Origin: Hydrogenispora ethanolica
GTDB lineage: Bacteria > Bacillota > UBA4882 > UBA8346
Assembly (NCBI RefSeq): GCF_004340685.1
Contig: NZ_SLUN01000004.1
Coordinates: forward strand, 1-64,000
Direction of reading: 5' to 3'
Length of the DNA stretch: 64,000 nucleotides
The translations under genes were made by a program, and so were the position numbers. The notes under the pieces are model-generated. The model was not told the origin of the DNA. It saw nothing but the letters and a program-made list of their open reading frames with translations, and searched no databases. Below, in pieces: positions 32,998 to 42,777 of this stretch; position 1 is the stretch's first letter; each line of letters begins with the position of its first letter.

Positions 32998-34041
32998 ATG
33001 GCGACCATTTATGATGTGGCGGCGCGGGCCGGGGTATCCCCGAAGACGGTCTCCCGGGTGATCAACCATTGCGCGACGGTGAAGGAGGAGACCCGGCAGC
33101 GGGTGCTGGATGCCATCCGGGCGCTGGATTACCATCCCAATGCGGTCGCCAAGAGCCTGAAACAGCAAAAGACCTTTAATATCGGCTATGTCATTCCCTA
33201 CGGCTCGGACTTTGTCTTCCGCGACCCCGCCCAGCTGGAGCAGATCAAGGGAGCCAACGACGTGCTGGCGGCGAGCGATTACAATTTGATCCTCTCGGTG
33301 CCCAAGTCGGGCCGGGATGCCCTGCGCGAAGTGGATAGCCTTTTGAAACACAAGAACGTCGACGGGCTGATCCTCTACGCCATGGCCGGAGTCGAGCCGC
33401 TGGCCCGGGAGTTCGAGGCCAAGGGGCTGAAATATGTTTCATTGGGGAAATGTTATCCGGAACAGAAGTATAACTTCGTGGAGGTGGAAGCGCCCAGCGG
33501 CGGCTATCTGGGGACCCGGTTCCTGTTGAACCTCGGCCACCGCGAGATCGCTTTCCTGGGCGAGGCGCCGCAGTTTCTGGAACCGGACAAGGAGAGCATG
33601 ATCAGCGGTTGCATCCGGGCCTACCAAGAGGCGGGACTGGAGTTTCCCGCCCAGGGAGTGCTGCCCGGGGATTATTCGGTCGAATGCGGTTATTACGCGG
33701 TGGAGCGGCTGCTGGCGAAACAGCCCGCGCCCACGGCGATCTTTTGCGCCAGCGATCCGATGGCCTGGGGCGTGTTGCGCGCGCTACGGGAGCGGGGGCT
33801 GGTTCCGGGAAAAGACATCGATGTCTTGGGCGGCGACGACCTGCCGCTGACCCAAAGCCTGGAACCGGGGCTGAGCGCGATTCATTCCAAACTGTACGAA
33901 CTGGGCTCGCTGGGAGCGGGCATCTTACTGGAATGCCTGCGGATGGAGGATGAGGCCGCCCGGGAGATTCCCGGCCGCTATCTCCAGAGCGAGCTGGTGG
34001 TCCGCCAGTCCACCAACGGACCGACCCGCGACCGGGCCTGA
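32998..34041 (+). CDS. LacI-family transcriptional regulator
   Basis: The 347-residue protein begins with a LacI helix-turn-helix, ATIYDVAARAGVSPKTVSRV, and the hinge helix near HPNAVAKSLKQQ. A periplasmic-binding-protein-like ligand domain follows (about residues 62-335). It is upstream of, and in the same direction as, two GH94 phosphorylases, so it probably senses a beta-glucoside or its product. AGGAGG lies 9 bases before ATG 32998. Confidence 0.93.
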   Translation: MATIYDVAARAGVSPKTVSRVINHCATVKEETRQRVLDAIRALDYHPNAVAKSLKQQKTFNIGYVIPYGSDFVFRDPAQLEQIKGANDVLAASDYNLILSVPKSGRDALREVDSLLKHKNVDGLILYAMAGVEPLAREFEAKGLKYVSLGKCYPEQKYNFVEVEAPSGGYLGTRFLLNLGHREIAFLGEAPQFLEPDKESMISGCIRAYQEAGLEFPAQGVLPGDYSVECGYYAVERLLAKQPAPTAIFCASDPMAWGVLRALRERGLVPGKDIDVLGGDDLPLTQSLEPGLSAIHSKLYELGSLGAGILLECLRMEDEAAREIPGRYLQSELVVRQSTNGPTRDRA

Positions 34042-34094
34042 CCTGTGGCATTTGCCGCGGTTCGCGCCCGGATCCGACGCAAAGGAGCATCGTC

Positions 34095-36464
34095 ATGCTG
34101 GAAGAAGGAAAATACGGCTACTTCGACCCCGAAGAGCGGGAATATGTCATCACCCGGCCGCAGACCCCCACGCCCTGGATCAATTATCTCGGCGGCGGGG
34201 AGTACGGCGGCATCGTCTCCAACAACGGCGGCGGCTACAGTTTTGACCGCGATCCGCGTTACAAAAGGGTGTTGCGTTACCGTTACAATGCGATCCCCGA
34301 GGACCAGCCGGGCCGTTACATCTATCTGCGGGACGACGAGAGCGGCGCCTTCTGGTCGGCTACCTGGCAACCGGTGAAGGCCGGCTTCGATCATTATCAA
34401 TGCCGGCACGGTTTGGGCTATACCGTCATCTCCCAGCGGCACGCCGAGATCGGGAGCGAACTAACTTATTTCGTGCCCCTGGGCAAAAAGCTGGAATTTT
34501 GGTGGCTGAAGCTCCGCAACCACTCCCAGCGGACCCGCAGGATCTCCAGCTTCAGCTATGCCGAGTTCTGTTTCTTCGATGCCGCCAAGGATCAGCAGAA
34601 TGTGGACTGGGTCCAGCAGATCCAGCGCGGCGTCTTTGAGGACAATATCATCTTTTGGAACGCTTTCATGCGGAAATGGGACGATGTCTTCATGACCGCC
34701 AGCCTCCCGGCCAGCTCCTTTGATACCAGCCGGGAGAGTTTCGTCGGCCGCTACCGCGATCTGACCAATCCGGCCGCCGTGGAAGCGGGGCGTTGCAGCG
34801 GCAGCGTCGCCCAGCGCGGCAACGGCGTGGGCGCGCTCCATCACCAACTGGAATTGGCGCCCGGCGCTACGCTGGAGCTGGTCTACGTCCTGGGCGTCAC
34901 CTCCGACCCGGCGGCGCTCCGCAAGGAGCTGCCGGAGCTGCTCGGACCGGGAGCGGTGGACCGTCATTTCGCCGCGTTGCGGGAGTCCTGGCGGGATTAC
35001 CTGGCGACGTTCCAGGCGGTCACGCCGGTTCCCGAATTGAACCTGATGCTGAATACCTGGAACCCTTATCAATGCAAGACCACCTTCGACTGGTCGCGCT
35101 TTGTCTCCCTGTATCAGCTGGGCATCGACCGGGGAATGGGTTTCCGGGATTGCGCCCAGGATCTGCTGGGCGTGGTCCATGCCCTTCCGGACCAGGCCAA
35201 AAAGTTGTTGCGGCGGCTCTTCCAATGCCAATTCGCCGACGGCCACGCTTATCACCTGTTTTATCCGCTGACCGGCGAGGGCACCATGGGCGAGGCCGAG
35301 GGCGGCAAGTATAACTGGTATTCCGACGATCACCTCTGGCTGATCGAGGCCACCGTCGCCTATCTCAAGGAGACCGGCGACCTGGATTTCCTGGCGGAAC
35401 CGATCGGCTACGCCGGGGCGGAGCGGGCCGGAACGGTCTGGGAGCATCTGCTGCGGGCGCTGGAATTCACCGCCGGCCACCGGGGCGAGCACGGCCTGCC
35501 CCTGAACGGCTTCGCCGACTGGAACGACGCGCTCAACCTGGACCGGGGCGACGGCCGGGCCGAGTCGGTCTGGACCGGCATGCTCTACCACCGGGAATTG
35601 AACCTTCTCATCGAACTGGCGGAGCATCTCGGCAAATCGGCCGAGGCCGCCCGGCTGCGCGAGGCGGCGGCCCAAATGAAAGCGGCGATTAACGACGCCG
35701 GTTGGGACGGCGAGTGGTACCGGCAGGCCTTCGATGATCAGGGCGGGCCGGTGGGCTCCCAGAGTTGCGGCGCAGAGGAACAGATCTACCTGAACCCGCA
35801 AGCCTGGGCGGTGCTCTCGGGGGTGGCCGACGCGGCGCGGGCCGGAATGGCGCTGAGCCGCGCCAAAGAGCTGCTCGGCACCGAATTCGGGTTGGTGCTG
35901 CTGTATCCGGCCTACCGGAAGTTCCGGGACGACCGGGGCGGCGTGAGCACCTATCCGCCCGGCGCCAAGGAGAACGGCGGCATCTTCGTCCACACCAACC
36001 CCTGGTTCATCATAGCCGAGCTGATGCTGGGCCTGAAGAACGAAGCGTTCCGGGACTACCAGCGGATTCTGCCGGTCTACAAGAATGCCATCCCCGACCG
36101 GCACGAAGTGGAGCCCTACGTTTATTGCCAGAATATCCTGGGCAAGGAGCATCCCCAGTTCGGGCTGGGCCGCAATTCCTGGCTCACCGGCACCGCGACC
36201 TGGGCCTATGTGGCAGGAACCCAATACTTGCTGGGAATCCGCCCTCATTATGACGGCTTGATCATCGATCCGCAGGTTCCCGACGACTGGCCGGAATTCA
36301 CCGTCCGGCGGCGTTTCCGCGGCCGCGATCTGGAGATCGGCTTCCGCGGCCCTGTGGCGGAACGAGGCATTTTCATCGCCGGGGAGCGGCTAACGGACCC
36401 GCGCTTCATTCCGCTGGACCGCCTGCAGCCCGGCCCGTCGCTGAAGATCCGGGTCCATTATTGA
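34095..36464 (+). CDS. GH94 glycoside phosphorylase of unassigned specificity
   Basis: The 789-residue protein has the full GH94 plan: N-terminal beta-sandwich (YVITRPQTPTPWINYLGGGE), linker helices, (alpha/alpha)6 barrel and C-terminal lid. The catalytic acid lies in GFADWNDALNL near residue 475, and the phosphate-site region includes SRFVSLYQLGIDRGMGFRD. It is shorter and clearly divergent from the neighbouring cellobiose phosphorylase; the ADWND site follows GF rather than GR. The opening resembles diacetylchitobiose- and cellobionate-type phosphorylases as I recall them, so a different disaccharide is likely. It shares the LacI transcript; AAAGGAG precedes the ATG. Confidence 0.87.
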   Translation: MLEEGKYGYFDPEEREYVITRPQTPTPWINYLGGGEYGGIVSNNGGGYSFDRDPRYKRVLRYRYNAIPEDQPGRYIYLRDDESGAFWSATWQPVKAGFDHYQCRHGLGYTVISQRHAEIGSELTYFVPLGKKLEFWWLKLRNHSQRTRRISSFSYAEFCFFDAAKDQQNVDWVQQIQRGVFEDNIIFWNAFMRKWDDVFMTASLPASSFDTSRESFVGRYRDLTNPAAVEAGRCSGSVAQRGNGVGALHHQLELAPGATLELVYVLGVTSDPAALRKELPELLGPGAVDRHFAALRESWRDYLATFQAVTPVPELNLMLNTWNPYQCKTTFDWSRFVSLYQLGIDRGMGFRDCAQDLLGVVHALPDQAKKLLRRLFQCQFADGHAYHLFYPLTGEGTMGEAEGGKYNWYSDDHLWLIEATVAYLKETGDLDFLAEPIGYAGAERAGTVWEHLLRALEFTAGHRGEHGLPLNGFADWNDALNLDRGDGRAESVWTGMLYHRELNLLIELAEHLGKSAEAARLREAAAQMKAAINDAGWDGEWYRQAFDDQGGPVGSQSCGAEEQIYLNPQAWAVLSGVADAARAGMALSRAKELLGTEFGLVLLYPAYRKFRDDRGGVSTYPPGAKENGGIFVHTNPWFIIAELMLGLKNEAFRDYQRILPVYKNAIPDRHEVEPYVYCQNILGKEHPQFGLGRNSWLTGTATWAYVAGTQYLLGIRPHYDGLIIDPQVPDDWPEFTVRRRFRGRDLEIGFRGPVAERGIFIAGERLTDPRFIPLDRLQPGPSLKIRVHY

Positions 36465-36482
36465 GACAATGGAGGAAATGGG

Positions 36483-38909
36483 ATGAAATTCGGTTATTTC
36501 GACGATTCGCAAATGGAGTACGTGATTACCACGCCGCGCACGCCGCGCCCCTGGATCAATTACCTGGGTTCGCAGAATTTTTTCGGATTGATCTCCAATA
36601 CCGCCGGGGGCTACTGCTTTTACAAGGACGCCCGCTTGCGCCGGCTCACCCGCTACCGGTACAATCAAGTGCCGGTGGATACCGGGGGACGTTACTTTTA
36701 CATCAACGACGGGGGAGCGGTTTGGTCCCCGTCCTGGCAGCCGGTCCAGGCCGAGCTGGACGGGTACGAGTGCCGCCATGGCCTGGGCTATACCCGGATC
36801 ACCGGGGTCAAAAACGATCTGAAGGTGGAAGCGCTGTTCTTCGTCCCCTTGGATCACGATTGCGAGATTCACCGGGTCACCCTGACCAATCAGGGCAAGG
36901 AGCCCAAGAGCTTCAAGCTCTTTTCGCTGGTGGAGTTCTGCCTGTGGAACGCCTATGACGACATGACCAACTTCCAGCGCAATTTTAATACCGGCGAGGT
37001 CGAGGTGGACGGCAGCGTCATCTATCACAAGACCGAGTACCGGGAGCGCCGCAACCATTTCGCCTTTTACGGGGTGAACCATCCCCTGGCCGGGTTCGAC
37101 ACGGACCGGCATAGCTTTACCGGGCTTTATAACGGCTTTCATAATCCCGAGGTCGTCGTAAACGGCCAGTCCCGCAATTCGGTGGCCGACGGCTGGTCGC
37201 CCATTGCCTCCCATTGCCTGGCGATCACCCTGGCGCCGGGGGAGAGCCGGGAGCTCATCTTCGTCCTCGGCTACGTGGAGAACGATCCGGAGCAGAAATG
37301 GGAGCGGCCGGGCGTCATCAATAAAACCAAAGCCCGCCGGATCTTGGCGGATTATGCTTCCCCGGACCGGGTCGGGCAGGCTTTGGCGGACTTGCGCGAT
37401 TACTGGACCGGACTGTTGGGCGTCTATACGGTGGCCAGCGCCGACGCCAAGCTGAACCGGATGGTCAATATCTGGAATCCTTATCAGTGCATGGTCACTT
37501 TCAATCTTTCGCGGAGCGCGTCCTATTTTGAATCGGGGATCGGCCGCGGGATCGGCTTTCGCGATTCCAACCAGGACATTCTGGGTTTCGTCGGGATGGT
37601 GCCGGAGCGCGCCCGGGCCCGCATCCTGGATCTGGCGGCGACCCAGTTCCCCGACGGCAGCGCGTACCACCAATACCAGCCGCTGACCAAGCGGGGCAAT
37701 GCCGATGCCGGAAGCGGCTTCAACGACGACCCGCTCTGGTTGCTCTATTCGGTGATCGCTTACCTCAAAGAGAGCGGGGATTACGCCATCCTGGACGAGG
37801 TCGTGCCGTTCAACAACGATCCGGCGGTGACCGCGACCCTCTTTGAGCATTTGGAATGTTCGATCCGGCACGTCTGGGAGCACCGCGGGCCGCACGGCCT
37901 GCCGCTGATCGGGCGGGCGGACTGGAATGATTGCCTGAATCTGAATTGCTATTCCACCACTCCCGATGAGTCCTTCCAGACCTGCACCAGCAAGGATGGG
38001 AAGACCGCCGAGTCGGTCTTCGTCGCCGGGATGCTGGTCCATATCGGCCCGGAATACGCCAGGCTCTGCCGGAAGCTGGGGCGGGACGACGCCGCGGCAA
38101 GCGTCTTGGAGAAAGTCGCCGCCATCCGCCAGGCGGTCCTGGATGCCGGCTTCGACGGCGAGTGGTTTCTCCGCGCCTATGACGACAGCGGCCGGAAAGT
38201 GGGGAGCCGCGAGAATGACGAGGGACAGATCTTCATCGAGCCGCAAGGCATGTGCGGCATGGCCCGGATCGGCGAGGAAAAGGGCCTGACCCTCAAGGCT
38301 CTGGACGCGGTGAAGCAGCGTTTGGATACCGCGCATGGCCTGCGCCTGGTCAACCCGGCCTACTCCGGGTACCGGCTGGAACTCGGGGAGATCTCGACCT
38401 ATCCGCCGGGGTACAAGGAGAATGCCGGCATTTTCTGCCACAACAATCCCTGGGTGATGATCGCCGAAACCATGGTCGGCCGGGCCGAACGGGCCTTTGA
38501 GTATTACCGGAAGATCGCTCCGGCCTATCGCGAGGAGATCAGCGATCTGCACCGGATGGAGCCCTATGTCTATTCCCAGATGATCACCGGCAGCGACGCC
38601 AAACGGCACGGTGAAGCCAAGAACTCCTGGCTGACCGGGACCGCCGCCTGGAATTTCGTTGCCATTACCCAATATATTTTGGGAGTCCGGCCCGATTTCG
38701 AGGGGCTGGTGGTCGATCCCTGCCTCCCGGCCGAGCTGGCGGAGGTTACCGTCACCCGGAAATTCCGGGGCGTGGCATACCGGATCCAGATCGCCAACCG
38801 GCGCAGCGGCCACTATCGACTGACCGTGGCCGGCCGGGAAGTGGACGGCAAAGTGATCCCGTTGACCGCCGGCGCCGGCCCGGTGGTGGAAGTGTATTGC
38901 GAAACCTGA
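36483..38909 (+). CDS. cbpA: Cellobiose phosphorylase (GH94)
   Basis: The 808-residue protein is close to clostridial cellobiose phosphorylase throughout. Marks are [34 protein letters not shown], the active-site [20 protein letters not shown] (catalytic Asp near residue 480), [20 protein letters not shown] and [19 protein letters not shown]. It splits cellobiose with phosphate into glucose 1-phosphate and glucose, saving ATP. No signal peptide is present, so it acts in the cytoplasm on imported cellobiose. It starts 18 bases after the first GH94 gene, with GGAGG upstream. Confidence 0.95.
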   Translation: MKFGYFDDSQMEYVITTPRTPRPWINYLGSQNFFGLISNTAGGYCFYKDARLRRLTRYRYNQVPVDTGGRYFYINDGGAVWSPSWQPVQAELDGYECRHGLGYTRITGVKNDLKVEALFFVPLDHDCEIHRVTLTNQGKEPKSFKLFSLVEFCLWNAYDDMTNFQRNFNTGEVEVDGSVIYHKTEYRERRNHFAFYGVNHPLAGFDTDRHSFTGLYNGFHNPEVVVNGQSRNSVADGWSPIASHCLAITLAPGESRELIFVLGYVENDPEQKWERPGVINKTKARRILADYASPDRVGQALADLRDYWTGLLGVYTVASADAKLNRMVNIWNPYQCMVTFNLSRSASYFESGIGRGIGFRDSNQDILGFVGMVPERARARILDLAATQFPDGSAYHQYQPLTKRGNADAGSGFNDDPLWLLYSVIAYLKESGDYAILDEVVPFNNDPAVTATLFEHLECSIRHVWEHRGPHGLPLIGRADWNDCLNLNCYSTTPDESFQTCTSKDGKTAESVFVAGMLVHIGPEYARLCRKLGRDDAAASVLEKVAAIRQAVLDAGFDGEWFLRAYDDSGRKVGSRENDEGQIFIEPQGMCGMARIGEEKGLTLKALDAVKQRLDTAHGLRLVNPAYSGYRLELGEISTYPPGYKENAGIFCHNNPWVMIAETMVGRAERAFEYYRKIAPAYREEISDLHRMEPYVYSQMITGSDAKRHGEAKNSWLTGTAAWNFVAITQYILGVRPDFEGLVVDPCLPAELAEVTVTRKFRGVAYRIQIANRRSGHYRLTVAGREVDGKVIPLTAGAGPVVEVYCET

Positions 38910-38979
38910 GGTTCCGGGAATGATCAGTATCGTATGAAGATGGCATGACGGAACACTTTCTTCTTTCCTCCTTTCTTTT

Positions 38980-39012
38980 GTAACCAACTTTTGCGGTTGG
39001 TTACTTTTTTTT
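38980..39012 (+). terminator. Intrinsic terminator after cbpA
   Basis: GTAACCAAC and GTTGGTTAC form a perfect 9-bp stem with a 7-base loop, followed by eight T residues. Confidence 0.92.
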
Positions 39013-39025
39013 GAATTTGCTTATA

Positions 39026-39106
39026 TAAGTTGAATTAAATTTCTATTATGCATCATGTCCCTAAAGCCGGCCATGAAGGATAAATTAAGGAATTTAATTC
39101 AACTTA
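39026..39106. repeat. Inverted repeat element 1 (16-bp perfect ends)
   Basis: TAAGTTGAATTAAATT at 39026-39041 is repeated as its exact reverse complement at 39091-39106. The 49 bases between are not coding. It is AT-rich, unlike the surrounding genes. Confidence 0.75.
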
Positions 39107-39117
39107 TTACCGCTGTA

Positions 39118-39239
39118 ATAGGATGAAATAAAATTCCGTTTTGATTCCATTTGCATTCGGTCTTCTATGCAAACGGCTTTGTTAAATGTCGTTTGCATTA
39201 GGAATGCAAATCTTATTAAAGAAATTTATTTCATCCTAT
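39118..39239. repeat. Inverted repeat element 2 (nested long hairpin)
   Basis: ATAGGATGAAATAAA at 39118-39132 pairs with 39225-39239. Inside it ATTTGCATTC (39149-39158) pairs with 39202-39211, and ATGCAAAC (39167-39174) with 39191-39198. All arms are in line, so the 122 bases can fold into one long bulged hairpin. Confidence 0.78.
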
Positions 39240-39304
39240 CCCGGCGAAGCCGGAACCAAAAAGGTTTTTGGAGATCAATAGAGAGACAAAGCAAGTCCAA
39301 AAGC

Positions 39305-39598
39305 GACCTCTCCCCGATCCCCTCCCCGGCGAAGCGAATTCAGATAGACATTTCGACGGGGAGGGGTCAATCGCTTGAAACGAGGGCCAATGTTTATGCA
39401 AAAAGGTAAGTTTTTACGTGAATCAAACGGAAATAGGCCAAAGATAAAACCCCAAAATGGGCGCAATAATTTGTGGCAATCCACCCCTCCCCGTCGAGTC
39501 TACCATCAGAAATAACTTCGCCGGGCCATGTCCAGGAAGGATAGAGTCCGGCGGTTCACGGATGAAATACCGCCGGGGAGGGGACAGGGGGAGAGGTC
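39305..39598. repeat. Inverted repeat element 3 (27-bp outer, 15-bp inner arms)
   Basis: The segment at 39305-39331 (starting GACCTCTCCCCGATCCCC) is matched in reverse complement at 39571-39598 with a few differences. An inner perfect pair, TCGACGGGGAGGGGT at 39353-39367 and 39483-39497, lies inside. The 294-bp element has the look of a miniature mobile element without a transposase. Confidence 0.75.
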
Positions 39599-39931
39599 AG
39601 TTTTTAGACAATCAGCGCGGCAAGGATCAGTTTGATTCTAAAAACGTCTCTGTATAACCTTGTTACGCATGAGTTTACAAGATCGCTTTTAAATATTTTA
39701 CGCAAAATGAACTCAATTTCGTTCGTTAGATGGCCTATATAGAATGGGGTTGAATGAGCGGTTTCGGCGCAAAATAGAGTTGCTTTTTGGGAAGAATTCA
39801 TCTACAATCCGAGATAGATGAGAGCGATCGACGGGATTCCGAAAGGGAATTCTTTTTTTACTACCCCGGTGGTTCAATCCATCGATAAGGAATTGGCTCA
39901 CCGGATTCAATCGTGATAAGGAGATGATTGC
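39599..39931 (+). other. Gap before lpxD
   Basis: About 330 bases with mixed AT-rich sequence. Two weak promoter-like boxes occur (TTGATT near 39630 and TATAAC near 39651), but their 15-base spacing is poor. A ribosome site AAGGAG lies 8 bases before the lpxD ATG. No RNA gene is recognised. Confidence 0.4.
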
Positions 39932-40963
39932 ATGGCCACACTGGCGGAGTTGGCGGCCTTGGTTGGCGGAGCGGTATTGGGGGATGGCGGAACGGCGATC
40001 GAGGGCGCGGCCGGTCTCGACGGCCTCCGGCCCGGCGTGATCACCCTCGGCGCCACCGATCAGGCGATCGCCGCCGCGTTGCAGGGGCCGGCGGCGGCGG
40101 TCATTGTTCCGGAGCGTGTCACCGAGCTGGCCAAGCCCGGAATCAGGGCCGTCAACCCCCGCCTGGCCTTCGCCCAGATCCTGACCTATTTCGCGCCGCA
40201 AGTTACTTGCGTCCCGGGCGTCCATCCGACCGCGGTCATCGGAAAGAACTTCCGCGACGGCGGTTGTCAGGTGGGCCCGTTGGTCTATATCGGGAACGAG
40301 GTGAGCATCGGCCGGGGAACGATCCTGCATCCCGGCGCGGTCATCGGCGACCGGGTCACCATCGGCGCGAACTCCATCATCCATTCCAACGTCGTCATCC
40401 GCGCGGAATGCCGCATCGGCGACCGGGTCGAGATCCACGACGGAACGGTGATCGGAGCGGACGGTTTCGGGTATGTGACGGTCGAGGGCCGGCACTATAA
40501 AGTCCCGCAGCTCGGCATCGTGGTGATTGAGGATGAGGTGGAGATCGGGGCCAATAGCGCCATCGACCGGGCCACGACCCATGTGACCCTGGTCAAGCGG
40601 GGCACCAAAATTGACAATCAGGTGATGATCGGCCATAACAGTTCCATCGGCGAGCACAATATGATCTGCGGCCAGGCGGCCATGGCCGGCAGCTCCATCG
40701 TGGGCGACCGGGTGACGCTGGCGGCGCGGGCCGGCTTGACCGGTCATCAGGAGATCGGGCACGACTCGGTCATCGCGGCCTGCGCCAAAGTCATCGGAAA
40801 TCTGCCGCCGGGTTCCTTCGTCTCCGGCGATCCGGCCCGGCCGCATCAGAAGACCATGCGGATCCAGGCGTCCTTGAGCCGCCTGCCGGACCTGGTCAAA
40901 GAGGTCCGGGAACTCCGCAAGCTGGTTCAGGAGTTGCGGGAGGAGCAGGGAAAGCGGGATTAG
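39932..40963 (+). CDS. lpxD: UDP-3-O-acylglucosamine N-acyltransferase
   Basis: LpxD adds the second acyl chain in lipid A synthesis. The N-terminal uridine-binding domain (about residues 1-95) is followed by a left-handed beta-helix of hexapeptide repeats: HPTAVIGKNFRDG, IGADGFGYV, IGANSAIDRAT and IDNQVMIGHNSSIGEHN, in which the His is the expected catalytic base. A C-terminal helix (about 315-343) forms the trimer tail. The 343-residue length is normal. It is the only lipid A gene in the window; in Bacillota this implies an outer-membrane lineage or an orphan acyltransferase. Confidence 0.88.
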   Translation: MATLAELAALVGGAVLGDGGTAIEGAAGLDGLRPGVITLGATDQAIAAALQGPAAAVIVPERVTELAKPGIRAVNPRLAFAQILTYFAPQVTCVPGVHPTAVIGKNFRDGGCQVGPLVYIGNEVSIGRGTILHPGAVIGDRVTIGANSIIHSNVVIRAECRIGDRVEIHDGTVIGADGFGYVTVEGRHYKVPQLGIVVIEDEVEIGANSAIDRATTHVTLVKRGTKIDNQVMIGHNSSIGEHNMICGQAAMAGSSIVGDRVTLAARAGLTGHQEIGHDSVIAACAKVIGNLPPGSFVSGDPARPHQKTMRIQASLSRLPDLVKEVRELRKLVQELREEQGKRD

Positions 40964-41548
40964 ATGGGTGAACCGTCGCGACGATTAATCATTTTGCTGC
41001 ATGAGATTTACGGCGTCAACCGCCACATGGAATGGCGGGCCGAAAGGCTGCGGCGGGAAGGATACGAAGTGCTCTGCCCCAACCTGCTCGGCCGGGAGCC
41101 CTTTGAATATGAGGCGGCGGCCGAGGCTTACGCCTATTTCCTGAACGAGGTGGGCTTTGAGAAAGCTTATCAGGAGGCGCGCCGGATCATCCTCGACCAA
41201 TTGCCCCGGTACGATGCGCTGTACCTGATGGGATTCAGCGCCGGAGCGACGGTGGCCTGGCGCTGCAGCGAGCTTGGCGTGCGGGGCGCGGTGGGGTATT
41301 ACGGTTCGCGGATCCGCGACTTTGCGGCAGTCCGGCCGGAGTGCCCGGTTTTGCTCTTTTTCCCCGAGACCGAGCCGGGTTTTACAGTGGCGGAACTGGT
41401 GGAGACCCTGAATCACCGGCCGAAGGTGGAGTGTCATGTCTTCGCGGGAGCGCACGGCTTTGCCGACCCGTTCTCGGCCCGGTACCATCAAGCGTCAGCC
41501 GCTCGCGCGGAAGGGCTGCTCCAACGTTTCCTGGGGGAGATTGGCTAA
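40964..41548 (+). CDS. Small alpha/beta hydrolase (dienelactone-hydrolase-like)
   Basis: The 194-residue protein has an alpha/beta-hydrolase core: LIILLHEIYGVNRHMEW, nucleophile elbow LMGFSAGATVAW (Ser, where dienelactone hydrolases have Cys), and AGAHGFADPF with the catalytic His. The acid is probably in LLFFPETEPGF. Its start directly abuts the lpxD stop, so the two are co-transcribed. The substrate is unknown; a link to lipid or envelope chemistry is only inference from position. Confidence 0.8.
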   Translation: MGEPSRRLIILLHEIYGVNRHMEWRAERLRREGYEVLCPNLLGREPFEYEAAAEAYAYFLNEVGFEKAYQEARRIILDQLPRYDALYLMGFSAGATVAWRCSELGVRGAVGYYGSRIRDFAAVRPECPVLLFFPETEPGFTVAELVETLNHRPKVECHVFAGAHGFADPFSARYHQASAARAEGLLQRFLGEIG

Positions 41549-41578
41549 AGCTCGTATTGAAAAATGGCTAAAATGTCA

Positions 41579-41620
41579 AAAAGGCTGTCCCAAAAGTAAT
41601 TTCGGGGCAGCCTTTTGCGC
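41579..41620 (+). terminator. Intrinsic terminator after the hydrolase gene
   Basis: AAAAGGCTGTCCC pairs with GGGGCAGCCTTTT (one wobble) around a 12-base loop. A/T runs on both sides make it able to work on either strand. Confidence 0.75.
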
Positions 41621-41629
41621 GGTCCGGGG

Positions 41630-42029
41630 TTCGGTCCGGCTTCCCCGGGCCTTGGGGAAGCTTCTTTGCGGCTTGGTCCCGCTTCCTCAAGACCCGGGGA
41701 AAGAAGGATGGTTCTTCGGGAAGCCAGGATGAACATTGAAGATGCAGGTATGCGTCTTGAGGAAGCATCCCGAAGGTTTGGTTCTTTGTCCCGGAACCTC
41801 CGGGATGCTAGGATGACCCTTCGGGAAGAAAGGATCAAGGGATCCTCTGAAAGGATCAGGGGATCCCTTACAAGGATGAAGACCATCCTTGACACGGATC
41901 ATAGCATTCCTAACATGGATCGCAAGATCCCTTGAAAGGATCGCGGCATCCCTTCCAAGGATGGCTTTCATCCTAACAAGGATGAAGAAGATCCGAGTTG
42001 GACGGAAGATCATCCCTGACATGGCGGCG
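41630..42029. repeat. Degenerate 21-bp tandem repeat (about 19 units)
   Basis: From 41630 the sequence keeps a strict 21-base period, with units such as AGGATGACCCTTCGGGAAGAA and AAGGATGGCTTTCATCCTAAC. Read from TTG 41615 it gives a 106-residue frame of exact seven-residue units (LREARMN, IEDAGMR, LEEASRR, LRDARMT, LREERIK) with a hydrophobic first position. The period continues past the stop at 41933, and several later units are near-palindromes (CAAGGATG...CATCCTTG). A coiled-coil gene remnant or a non-coding repeat are both possible. Confidence 0.75.
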
Positions 42030-42096
42030 CCATTCCGGAGCGGACCTAAAGGTCCTTCATCCGGCCGCAATCCCGTGGCTTAAACCGCGGCACCCG

Positions 42097-42777
42097 TTAC
42101 GAGGGATTCAAGCCCGCGATAAGCTTAATTCCCGAGCTGGTGCCGATGCGGCTGGCGCCGGCTTCGATCATCGCCAGGGCGGTGGGGAGATCGCGGACCC
42201 CGCCCGAGGCTTTCACGCCGAAATCCGGTCCGACGGCCCGCCGCATCAGGGCGATGTCGGCCACGGTGGCGCCGCCGGGACCGAAACCGGTGGAGGTCTT
42301 GACGAATTGAGCGCCCGCTTCCACAGTCAGATGGCAGGCGGTGATCTTTTCGGTCTCGGTGAGCAACGCGGTCTCCAGGATCACTTTGACCAGCGCCCGT
42401 CCGGCCGCGGCATCCACCACCGCCTTGATCTCATCCCGGACCAGTCCCAGCAGGCCGGATTTGAGCGCACCGACGTTGATCACCATGTCGACTTCGGTGG
42501 CGCCTTCGGCGACCGCGGCGGCGGCCTCGAACGCCTTCACTTTGGGGGTGTTGGCGCCCAGCGGGAAGCCGATGACGGTACAGACCTTGACGGAGGTATC
42601 CTGCAGCAGTTCGGCGGCATCGGCGACCCAGACCGGGTTGACGCAGACCGAGCAGAAATGGTGCTGGCGGGCTTCTTCACAGAGATTGATGATCTGAACC
42701 CGCTCGGCCTCGGGTTTCAGAATGGTATGGTCAATCATGGCCGCCAGTTGTTGGGCTGAAATTTGGCTCATCAGCAT
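42097..42777 (-). CDS. deoC: Deoxyribose-phosphate aldolase
   Basis: DeoC cleaves deoxyribose 5-phosphate to acetaldehyde and glyceraldehyde 3-phosphate. Marks are [50 protein letters not shown], and [14 protein letters not shown] with the Schiff-base Lys, then [13 protein letters not shown] at 42777 is chosen because AAGGAAGG lies just upstream and gives 226 residues. The open frame from 42915 adds an unrelated leader. It is alone on the minus strand with the next gene upstream. Confidence 0.94.
   Translation of the reverse strand: MLMSQISAQQLAAMIDHTILKPEAERVQIINLCEEARQHHFCSVCVNPVWVADAAELLQDTSVKVCTVIGFPLGANTPKVKAFEAAAAVAEGATEVDMVINVGALKSGLLGLVRDEIKAVVDAAAGRALVKVILETALLTETEKITACHLTVEAGAQFVKTSTGFGPGGATVADIALMRRAVGPDFGVKASGGVRDLPTALAMIEAGASRIGTSSGIKLIAGLNPS

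Noticed and set aside
34461-36248. 595-residue minus-strand frame
   Set aside because: Antisense shadow of the first GH94 gene.
36390-38987. 865-residue minus-strand frame
   Set aside because: Antisense shadow of the cellobiose phosphorylase gene, with no recognisable domain.
41545-41895. 116-residue minus-strand frame over the 21-bp repeat
   Set aside because: Open only because the repeat period is a multiple of three; no ribosome site.
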